Below are positions 44,215 through 51,485 of a stretch of 51,650 bases of DNA, one piece after another. The stretch comes from Vulcanimicrobiota bacterium (GTDB lineage: Bacteria > Vulcanimicrobiota > JAJTBE01), in assembly GCA_021107945.1 (NCBI GenBank), contig JAIORV010000143.1, positions 1 through 51,650 of the forward strand. The letters are read 5' to 3'. Under the pieces are notes generated by a model. It searched no databases, was not told the DNA's origin, and saw nothing but the letters and a program-made list of their open reading frames with translations. The stretch's first letter is position 1. Each line of letters opens with the position of its first letter. The position numbers and the translations under genes were made by a program.

Positions 44215-44635
44215 AAAGGGAAGAAGAAAGACGGCAATTAGTTTGAAGGCTTCCTTCGATGTGTCATCCTGAGCGAAAAATGATCGCTTTACTATAACAA
44301 ACAAACCTTTCTAAAGAACGAGATTTGCATACTTTCGATGAATTAGTCAGCGAAGGATCTCCCAAAACCGATCTTTACTCAAATCGCGCCATTCCGGATT
44401 AATAAAACACAAGCAACGCAATCTTTCTTGCCTTCAACCATCCTTTAATCTGCTTCTCAAGTATTTCCTCAATAAGCTTCATCCTTCTTTTTGTAGAGAT
44501 ATACTCCAATGCACAATTTGGGATTAGATTCTTCGCTGTGTTAATCCTCGAACATCAAGAAAACCCCATCTTTGAGTAAGTCATCGGACTAAAGTAATTC
44601 TCTCGTATTTCGCTCAGAATGGCAATCTACAGCCA
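44215..44635. repeat. GTCATCCTGAGCG-ended element with an internal insert
   Basis: 44262-44275 reads 'gtgtcatcctgagcg' and 44615-44632 reads 'cgctcagaatggc', inverted ends like those at 12.82-13.05 kb. 'cagcgaaggatctc' and 'aagtcatcgga' sit at matching places in both copies. This copy is longer because of the segment at about 44385-44520 that encodes a GIY-YIG-like tail (next entry). Confidence 0.55.
44399..44482 (-). pseudogene. Remnant resembling a GIY-YIG nuclease C-terminus
   Basis: Read on the minus strand, 44482-44399 gives MKLIEEILEKQIKGW, then LKARKIALLVFY and a stop. 'EKQIKGWxxxKKIALI' is the closing helix of UPF0213/GIY-YIG single-domain nucleases. The catalytic GIY-YIG strand region is absent. 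It sits inside the GTCATCCTGAGCG element and may be the last trace of a nuclease gene once carried there. Confidence 0.4.
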
Positions 44636-45736
44636 CTATCTACCCTCATACCACTTTAACAATGTAATGACGGACTTGTTTTGTTCGCTGTTTTTGTTTT
44701 CTTCTGGTAATAATGTCGGGATGTTCGATTCGACCTTATATATTGAATTATCTTTTATGGTTTTTAAAGCCTGGAGACAGAAGAAATCACCCTTTGTTAT
44801 CTTCTCCATAAGAAGCGGAACTGCCGAGTCGCCCATTTGGGTTATCTCTTTGAATGAGTCTGTTTTACAATGACTGGCGGGGTTTGATGAGAATTGGATG
44901 TCGGGTTTTTTCCTGAATTCAGTCCATTTATTATAGAGGCTGTCAAATTTCTTCCTGGTTGCAGGATCGACATTGTTTGCCTTTTGAGCAACTTCCTTTT
45001 TAACATTCTCAGGAATTTGCATTTTTGTGTATGGATTCATTTCAATACTTCCTTTTTCCTTTGCATAATAGCCGTCGATCCATCCATATGTAGTACTCTC
45101 GAGCTCGTCCCTTTCATGCTGAATTCTGACCAATGAACCGCACTTGCTTTCCCACCGTGGCCCATGGCCCTCGCCGGAGATACTGCCGTGAGTGAGTCCT
45201 TCGTTGTTTTTCCATCTTGCAACTTCGCCCTTATCATTGGGTTTTAATCCATAAGAGGCGTAAAAGCTGTCAAATGCTTCTCTCTCGCTCTGATCAGGAT
45301 ACATCTCCGGTGGCCAGAACCATTGCTCTGTTTCCCCCACAGTCCAGGAGATGCAGTTGTATTTATGAGACGCCTCACCGGAAACCACAGCCTTATCCAC
45401 ATCCAATTTCGGGAAGTATCTCTCGAAGGTCATCTTCTCGCTTTCAGTCATCGGGCGGGGAAGTGTATCGGGTTCCTCTGTTCCTTCTATGGCCTGTGAG
45501 CCTGCTAGTCCTGCAAGCGATCCAACCGTCTGAATTGCCGATGAAAACCCGGCATTTTTGGCAAGTTGAATATCACCGCTGCTTTTTGCCTGGCTGATTT
45601 TATTGGGAATAAGGGTAAGCTCCTCTTTTCCTGATAAAACCAAAGTGTCACTGCTTTGCGAGCCTTTCTCCGGCTCCTTTTTGGGTGTCAAAGCTGTATA
45701 AGTGTGTTGAGTATTAATTCCTCCGATTGAATCCAT
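44636..45736 (-). CDS. Protein with disordered N-terminus and DUF7689-like Cys/His domain
   Basis: A 366-residue protein starting at the ATG at 45736 after AGGTG. Residues 1-95 are polar and probably disordered (MDSIGGINTQHTYTALTPKK onward). Residues about 105-225 match a domain family with the pattern YNCISW...WFWP...AxxSFYxxYG...LTHGSI...WESKCGSL...IQHERDELES: C128 and H183 would be the Cys/His pair of a papain-like fold, as suggested for DUF7689 proteins. Residues about 230-366 are helical, with a short repeat-rich end. The role is unknown; a hydrolase or a toxin-like enzyme is possible. No signal peptide is visible. Confidence 0.6.
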   Translation of the reverse strand: MDSIGGINTQHTYTALTPKKEPEKGSQSSDTLVLSGKEELTLIPNKISQAKSSGDIQLAKNAGFSSAIQTVGSLAGLAGSQAIEGTEEPDTLPRPMTESEKMTFERYFPKLDVDKAVVSGEASHKYNCISWTVGETEQWFWPPEMYPDQSEREAFDSFYASYGLKPNDKGEVARWKNNEGLTHGSISGEGHGPRWESKCGSLVRIQHERDELESTTYGWIDGYYAKEKGSIEMNPYTKMQIPENVKKEVAQKANNVDPATRKKFDSLYNKWTEFRKKPDIQFSSNPASHCKTDSFKEITQMGDSAVPLLMEKITKGDFFCLQALKTIKDNSIYKVESNIPTLLPEENKNSEQNKSVITLLKWYEGR

Positions 45737-45788
45737 GCTTTCACCTGATTTCAAAAGATTTATTCCAGGATGTTGGTAACTTCTATCA

Positions 45789-45812
45789 GGAGTTACGCAA
45801 TGACAGTGTTTT
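45789..45812 (+). repeat. Half copy of the GTTACGCAT repeat end
   Basis: AGGAGTTACGCAATGACAG matches the inverted end at about 11253-11277 except for one base in 'gcattg'. Only one end is present. Confidence 0.4.
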
Positions 45813-45882
45813 AATGTTCATCCAAACACGAGCTGGCCATTCTTATCTCTTCAAGCGTCAATCTCCTGCATACTCCTGTATT

Positions 45883-46116
45883 TCACTTTATGCTTTCCAT
45901 ATATAAGGTATCAGGACATAAATCCTGTCCATTCTTCCATTGAATACTGCCCAGAAATGGTCTGACCGAGTTGAATAATCCAGTGTCCTTTAATTCCCTG
46001 AAAATACCTTTGCCCAAGTATGGTTTCACATCGAACACCTTGACTTCATCGTTTGTGAAAGTTAGAGTTAATGTATAATCAGGATTTGGTTTAACTTTTT
46101 TAATCCTGGGGTTCAT
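45883..46116 (-). CDS. DUF2442 small protein
   Basis: A 77-residue protein: YTLTLTFTNDEVKVFDVKPYLGKGIF, then GSIQWKNGQDLCPDTLYME, both typical of DUF2442. GGGAGG lies eight bases before the ATG. It is the second gene of a pair with DUF4160, 14 bases apart. The pair is common in bacteria and is often proposed to be toxin-antitoxin-like, but no function is proved. Confidence 0.88.
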   Translation of the reverse strand: MNPRIKKVKPNPDYTLTLTFTNDEVKVFDVKPYLGKGIFRELKDTGLFNSVRPFLGSIQWKNGQDLCPDTLYMESIK

Positions 46117-46130
46117 AACCCCGTACCTCC

Positions 46131-46400
46131 CTATCTTAATGGATCAACCTTAAAAATAGATTCACCACTGCTGGCAAGTTCCCAGTCAGCAATTAACTCT
46201 TCTTTATGTATTTCAATCCATGCCTGAACCAGCTTCATTTTACCTGACCTTATCTTGCCCTCTAATAGTTTGCCGCTTGGAATTGCAATGACAGCTTGTT
46301 GTTCTTGATATTTAACATGAATGTGAGGTGTATGATGTTTTCTATTGTCGAAATAGTACATCGAAATAATAATACCATAGAACATTGCTATTACTGCCAT
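46131..46400 (-). CDS. DUF4160 small protein
   Basis: An 89-residue protein: GIIISMYYFDNRKHHTPHIH, then VKYQEQQAVIAIPSGKLLEG, ending KMKLVQAWIEIHKEELIADW. These are the marks of DUF4160. GGAG lies seven bases before the ATG. It precedes DUF2442 and shares a promoter about 130 bases upstream. Confidence 0.9.
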   Translation of the reverse strand: MAVIAMFYGIIISMYYFDNRKHHTPHIHVKYQEQQAVIAIPSGKLLEGKIRSGKMKLVQAWIEIHKEELIADWELASSGESIFKVDPLR

Positions 46401-46531
46401 ATTTTGTCTCCTTCATTGAAGGTCGTACACCCACTGAATTCGAAACCTGAGATAGTGTCCTGTTTTCCCTTTTTGGTAGTCAGAGCAAAACATCGCGATA
46501 TGATTCTTGTTTTTCTTGGTATTGTGAACAT

Positions 46532-46561
46532 ATTTTATCACGGGAATTCATGTTTTGTCAA
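46532..46561 (-). promoter_or_regulatory. Sigma70-type promoter for the DUF4160-DUF2442 pair
   Basis: On the minus strand: TTGACA (46561-46556), an 18-base spacer and TAAAAT (46537-46532). It is the best -35 box seen in the window. The other 46401-46740 sequence holds no gene. Confidence 0.6.
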
Positions 46562-46740
46562 TATAATAGAACGCTATTCGTATTTCGCATATTATGTATG
46601 ACTTGTCAGATAAAGTCCAAAAATGGATATAAGGAATTCTGAAAGTTGCCGTTTGATTATAGCTCAATGTTTCATCCGGTCCTCTTCAACACCGCGACAC
46701 CTCTTGAACCTACCTTCTTTGCGGTTTTTTTCTATCTAAC

Positions 46741-48051
46741 TCACAATCTCGCTCTTGCCTTAATTGTCAGATATCTTGATATCAAAGCAGGGGTCAGATG
46801 CTTTGGGTGGACATCGAGAGTCATCACTCCGCCTTTTTGGAGAACCGTTTTCACCTGCTCCCTCTGGGCGATGAGATCCTCCGCCACGGCACGGCGATAT
46901 ATATTCCGGGAACTGCCGGGGGGGATCTCCAATTCTTCGAAGAGCTCGGGGTCGCTTACCGCCACGCAGAGGGGCAAGTGAGTGGGATAAAGCGCCCTGG
47001 TATATGTTACTATCCCTTTTGAGACATCCGTATCAATAAGGTCGGTAAAGAAAACCACGAGACTTCTCTTGCGGTTTTTTAATGACATGTAACGAATGGC
47101 GTGCCCATAATCCGGCTCCACCATCTTCGGCTCCTGTTTGTAAAGCGATTCGATTATAAGATGCAGGTGCTTCTTTCCCCTTTTGCACGGAATGAATGTA
47201 TTTATATCCTCGTCAAAGACCATAATCCCTACGTTGTCTCCCTTTTCCATTGCGACATATCCCAGCAGAAGTGCGGCATTGAGGGCATAGTCAAACTTCG
47301 ATATATTATTGATCATGGAAGTCATCATTCGTCCCGCCTCTATGGCGATGAATATATTTTGGCTTCTTTCGTTCTGGTATTGAGATGTCACAAGTTTTGA
47401 TCGCCTTGCCGTTGCCTTCCAGTTTATCTTTCTATATTCATCATCGGGTTGGTATTCCCGGAGGGATTCAAAATCGGTACCCACGCCATAGACACGCATA
47501 GGTTTTAACCCTGCCTCCATAAGCCGCCCTTTTCTTGCCATGATTTTATACCGGGAAATCTCCTTTATGTTGGGATATACTTTAATCTGCTTTGAGACAT
47601 CAACCTTGAACTGTCTTCCCACTATTCCCAGAATTCCGTAAACCCTCACATATATATCCCCGAAGCGGTATGCTCCCCTGCGGGTCGGCTTTACCGAGTA
47701 GTGAATTTCTGTGCTTGAATGACCATTAATACTTGTATCAAGTCTTTTTTTATCAATTTCGAAATCATTAGGATATTCGTCCTTGATCTCCATCTTTATC
47801 CGGTATGGTGACAAGTTCGATATTTTAAATGTAACCTTGTTGTCAGTGCCAAGAGAGAGTTTTTCATCCATGAATCGATTGAATTTTATTTTATCCATCG
47901 ACGGAGTTATCTTGAAATCAATTATTGCAATAATTATTAAAATAGCATTGAATATCAATATCGCCCCTGTAGGCGATAGAATCTTTTGAAACAAAAGAAC
48001 AAGGGGGATTATCAGAATCAAATATAGTATAGCTGTTGTTGTTATAAACAT
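46741..48051 (-). CDS. DUF58 family protein with vWA fold
   Basis: A 436-residue protein. Two membrane spans lie at the start (about 5-22 and 28-46). Residues about 60-170 are a beta-sandwich (FKISNLSPYRIKMEIKDEYP). YGVGTDFESLREYQPDDEYR-KINWKATARR is the DUF58 signature (residues about 190-225). Residues about 235-430 are a vWA-like domain with a weak MIDAS (IAIEAGRMM). DUF58 proteins are usually encoded with a MoxR AAA ATPase and act in envelope assembly or surface protein maturation. No MoxR gene is in the window. A plausible alternative is a diverged component of the same machinery as the vWA protein at 16.4 kb. Confidence 0.88.
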   Translation of the reverse strand: MFITTTAILYLILIIPLVLLFQKILSPTGAILIFNAILIIIAIIDFKITPSMDKIKFNRFMDEKLSLGTDNKVTFKISNLSPYRIKMEIKDEYPNDFEIDKKRLDTSINGHSSTEIHYSVKPTRRGAYRFGDIYVRVYGILGIVGRQFKVDVSKQIKVYPNIKEISRYKIMARKGRLMEAGLKPMRVYGVGTDFESLREYQPDDEYRKINWKATARRSKLVTSQYQNERSQNIFIAIEAGRMMTSMINNISKFDYALNAALLLGYVAMEKGDNVGIMVFDEDINTFIPCKRGKKHLHLIIESLYKQEPKMVEPDYGHAIRYMSLKNRKRSLVVFFTDLIDTDVSKGIVTYTRALYPTHLPLCVAVSDPELFEELEIPPGSSRNIYRRAVAEDLIAQREQVKTVLQKGGVMTLDVHPKHLTPALISRYLTIKARARL

Positions 48052-48411
48052 ATTTATTCTCGGTCGTCGGCTTTTTTTACCACGGAGACACGGAGAACAC
48101 GAATGAGAGATGGGAATCGAGGGGTGAGAGACGAGAATATTTCTTGTTTCCCATTTCGCACTTCTTTTTCCCGCTTCTTACTTCCCGCCTCCCGCCTCTA
48201 TTTTGGAGATATCAATGTTTTTTCTACGGTTATCCTCTACGGCTTCTGTGTTGAAAAACCACTTCTTCGATAGTCTCTCCTCCGTCATCTGTTATCCGGC
48301 CTCTGCATTCCATCATCCGTTTATCGGGACGGGGACGTCCCTCCTACAGATCTGACCTCCATTATCCGTCCTCCGTATTCCATCATCCATTTTCTATTAT
48401 CCATCTTCCCT
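48052..48411. repeat. Repeat-filled gap with GTAG hairpin and low-complexity tracts
   Basis: 48078-48103 is an 'accacggagacacggagaacacg' relic. 48110-48200 is built of 'gagacgagaat', 'tttcccatttcgcac' and 'cttcccgcctcccgcc' words. 48265-48411 is a run of 'tccgtcatctgttatccggcc' words, the inverse of those at 5.72-5.84 kb. 48325-48347 is a GTAG hairpin (minus strand) of the GGGACG/CGTCCC type. No gene was seen. Confidence 0.55.
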
Positions 48412-49254
48412 CTAGTACCATAGATCCTTCGCAATTACATGTTTTCTGCGATCCATTAAGGAAATTGCGCTGACTGGACATTTAATCCTGCACAATCCAC
48501 ATCCGGTACACTTTGTGGGATCTATCATTATTTTCTTCGTTTCATCATTATACTGAATAGCGTCAAAATGACAATTCTCCATACAGGCTTTACATCCCTT
48601 GCATAGATCGGGATCAACTATTGCCACATATTCCGCCTTGAACATCACCCTGAGATTTTCCTGTCTGAGTTGGAAAGCTGTGCAGGTGGGAATACTGCAA
48701 TTGCAAATTGAAACAACGAACGGCGTTTTTAATGTCCATACCGTATGAACAAGCCCCTGTTTCTCGTACTCATGCTCCAATTTCATAACTTCGTCAAGTG
48801 TGAGATATTCCAACCCATGAAGATCCGGCCCATTATAAAAAGTGCGATCAACAGTATCGGCATAATCCTTTCTAATGGGATCCATTGTAATACCCATGCA
48901 ATACCGGGCGTTTTTCTCGTCAGTATTATACATCCTGCAAAGGCAGGGCAGTCGCACCACAGTACTCATCATTTTAAATATTTCTTCAACATCCTCGATA
49001 GGAATTATCTGCCCATAGTGCATTTTTTTTTGCCACATTGAGTGAATTTGACGAGTCATGTTTTGCAGAAATTTTGGTGTTTTCTTTATGAATTTTAGCA
49101 AACGCCAGCCCTGGTCCATTTTTCGGGGGAAATTTGAGCCGAATTCGGCCGCCGCTTCCTTGACTTTTAGTTCTTCGGCAAGCTCTATCGAGTAGTTTTT
49201 TGCCCTCAGATACCATTTCTTTCCTTCTCCATGTTTTATACAAAACTCACACAT
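48412..49254 (-). CDS. Ferredoxin-like protein with two [4Fe-4S] clusters
   Basis: A 280-residue cytosolic protein. The C-terminus carries two clean [4Fe-4S] motifs, C218/C221/C224/C228 (CKGCKACMENC) and C249/C252/C255/C259 (CTGCGLCRIKCP). Further cysteine-bearing segments lie upstream: MCEFC at the start, LPCLCRMY, YCMG, and ICNCSIPTC. The upstream 190 residues look like a helical adaptor that may hold further metal. It would carry electrons to or from a larger enzyme. It lies 34 bases behind the ADP-forming acyl-CoA synthetase, same strand, so the two are cotranscribed and likely linked in a fermentative or acyl-CoA pathway. Confidence 0.88.
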   Translation of the reverse strand: MCEFCIKHGEGKKWYLRAKNYSIELAEELKVKEAAAEFGSNFPRKMDQGWRLLKFIKKTPKFLQNMTRQIHSMWQKKMHYGQIIPIEDVEEIFKMMSTVVRLPCLCRMYNTDEKNARYCMGITMDPIRKDYADTVDRTFYNGPDLHGLEYLTLDEVMKLEHEYEKQGLVHTVWTLKTPFVVSICNCSIPTCTAFQLRQENLRVMFKAEYVAIVDPDLCKGCKACMENCHFDAIQYNDETKKIMIDPTKCTGCGLCRIKCPVSAISLMDRRKHVIAKDLWY

Positions 49255-49288
49255 ATCTAAACTTATCCTTTTTCCTTTCGATTTATTC

Positions 49289-51415
49289 TTAAAGAATTAT
49301 CCTGACGTCAACAGCCTTTGAATTGCCGGGGACAGCAGATGCCATGAATGGGTTAATATCAAGCTCTTTTATCCCGGGATGATTGGCAACAAGAAGCGAG
49401 AGGCGCATCAGGCTGTTATACAGATCTTCCAGGCAGACTCCTTTTTGTCCCCGGAAACCTTCCAGAAGCGGATAAGCCTTGATTTTTTCGAGCATATTTT
49501 TCGCTTCGATTGGTGAAATCGGGGGAATGGCAAACGCAACATCTTTTAAAAGCTCGACAAATATTCCGCCTAATCCGAACATTACAAGATGGATTCCCGC
49601 ATCCTGTTTCACCGCTCCCATAATAACTTCCCGTGCGTCCGTAACCATTTCCTGCACGATAAATCCGCCGGAATATTTCTTTTGGTCATGATCGGATATT
49701 CTCTTACCGATTCTATTGATTGAAGCTTCAATTGAGTGAGTATCCATAAGATTCAGCTCAACCGCATTCAATTCCGTTTTATGAGTTACCGCCCCTGAAG
49801 CGGGCTTTATAGCGACCGGCAATGTTAAGTTTTTGAGTTTCTTATTCAGGTCGTCTCCTTCGTAAATCAATACCGAGTTAGCGACCGGGATTCCGTAAGC
49901 CTTCAAAACGGACTCGGATTCGTAAAAATCAAGCCTGTCTCTTCCGTCCTCTTTTACTTTATTAAGTATTCTATTGACTTCATCAATATCGACATTGAAA
50001 TCGGGAATTATTTCGCTGTCTCTTTCCTTTATTTTCTTATACTTTAAAAGCTGAGAATATGCCCACACTGCATCCTCCGCGTAATCAAACTGTGATACAT
50101 AAACATCCTTTGAATCCCATATCGCCTTCATTATCCGGTTTCTGTTCATATAGACCGAGAGAACAGGTTTCTCAGGATGTTTCCTGGCTTTTTCCACCAC
50201 AACTTCCGCTATTTCCTCGGCGCTTTGCATAACAGGGGGACCGAAATTACATACAACTCCTCCCACATTGCTATCAGCCAGGAGACCTTCCAGCGCATAA
50301 GCATAATCGTCCTTGCCCGCGGTTCCCAATAAATCAACTGGGTTCTTGCACGAGGCCTCTTCGGGGAGATTGTTTTCCAGGTATTCAATTGTTTTTTTAT
50401 CAAGTTGCGCCAACTTGAGATTTAGCTTCTCCGCCTTATCTATCGCAAGCACACCGAATCCACCGGCGTTTGTGATTATAGCAAGGTCTTCCTTCGCAGG
50501 AAGAACACTTTTATACAAAGCATTTGCTGTATGAATCATCTCCATTACAGAATAAACCCTTATTGCCCCGGCTTTCTCGATAAGCGCATCTACCATCCGA
50601 TCAGACTGAGCAAGCATTCCCGTATGTGAAGCCGCCGCCATCGCTCCATGCTCGCTGGCACCTGCCTTCAAAACAATCAATGGCTTATGTTTTGTTACTT
50701 TTTGAGCAGCCTCGATAAATTTCAATGGATTCGCGAAATTTTCGAGATACATCATTATGATTTTTGTGTTTTGATCCTTTGCAAGATACTCCAGGGCTTC
50801 ATTTTCGTTGAAATCACTCCTGTTACCCAGGCTGACAAAGACCGAAAATCCCATGACGGTTTTCTTGAGATCCTCAAGTATGCATGCCCCCATTGCGCCG
50901 CTCTGTGAAATTAGTCCAACATGTCCCCGCTGTGGCAGATTTCGGGCAAAAGTACAATCCATGGAAATCTCGGGGTCCCCGTTAATAATCCCGAAGCAAT
51001 TGGGTCCCAGGATTCTCATGCCATATTCTTTTCTCTTCTTTTTCAATTCCTCTTCTCTTAAGACGCCCTCCGGTCCAACCTCCTTGAAACCCGCGCTAAT
51101 TATTACACATGCCTTGACGCCCTTCTTATGACAATCATCCAGAACCGGGAGAACCGCAAGTGACGGCACGCATATTACAGCCAGATCCACATTTCCAGGA
51201 ATTTCTGAGACATTCTTATAACATTCTATGCCAAATATCGCAGGCGTCTTGGGATTAATGGGATATAAAACACCGGAATACTTGAAATCCAACATTTTTT
51301 TCATTACAGTGTTTCCAAGACTTCCCGGTCTTGCCGATGCTCCTACAATAGCTACACTTCCCGGACGAAACATATTGTTGAGTATCTTTTCATTCGATAT
51401 TTCTATTTTTTGCAT
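49289..51415 (-). CDS. ADP-forming acyl-CoA synthetase, fused alpha-beta
   Basis: A 708-residue fused enzyme of the acetate-CoA ligase (ADP-forming) family: acyl-CoA + ADP + Pi to acid + CoA + ATP. Residues about 10-140 are the CoA-binding Rossmann domain (VAIVGASARPGSLGNTV). Residues about 160-310 are a succinyl-CoA ligase-like domain with the phospho-His H264 (AAASHTGMLA). Residues about 320-460 are a further ligase domain. Residues about 490-700 are ATP-grasp (LKAYGIPVANSVLI, PVAIKPASGAVTHKTELNAV). It makes ATP at substrate level in anaerobes. GGGAG precedes the ATG. It starts the two-gene unit with the ferredoxin. Confidence 0.93.
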   Translation of the reverse strand: MQKIEISNEKILNNMFRPGSVAIVGASARPGSLGNTVMKKMLDFKYSGVLYPINPKTPAIFGIECYKNVSEIPGNVDLAVICVPSLAVLPVLDDCHKKGVKACVIISAGFKEVGPEGVLREEELKKKRKEYGMRILGPNCFGIINGDPEISMDCTFARNLPQRGHVGLISQSGAMGACILEDLKKTVMGFSVFVSLGNRSDFNENEALEYLAKDQNTKIIMMYLENFANPLKFIEAAQKVTKHKPLIVLKAGASEHGAMAAASHTGMLAQSDRMVDALIEKAGAIRVYSVMEMIHTANALYKSVLPAKEDLAIITNAGGFGVLAIDKAEKLNLKLAQLDKKTIEYLENNLPEEASCKNPVDLLGTAGKDDYAYALEGLLADSNVGGVVCNFGPPVMQSAEEIAEVVVEKARKHPEKPVLSVYMNRNRIMKAIWDSKDVYVSQFDYAEDAVWAYSQLLKYKKIKERDSEIIPDFNVDIDEVNRILNKVKEDGRDRLDFYESESVLKAYGIPVANSVLIYEGDDLNKKLKNLTLPVAIKPASGAVTHKTELNAVELNLMDTHSIEASINRIGKRISDHDQKKYSGGFIVQEMVTDAREVIMGAVKQDAGIHLVMFGLGGIFVELLKDVAFAIPPISPIEAKNMLEKIKAYPLLEGFRGQKGVCLEDLYNSLMRLSLLVANHPGIKELDINPFMASAVPGNSKAVDVRIIL

Positions 51416-51485
51416 GTCTCACGCTCCCTTTTTCATTAAAAGAATTATCCCCTCGCAGGTGGAAGGGATAATATATGTATTTCTT

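Noticed and set aside
46690-46730. Possible terminator ACCGC...GCGGTTTTTTT
   Set aside because: Stem is only five bases and the loop is about 25 bases, too weak to call.
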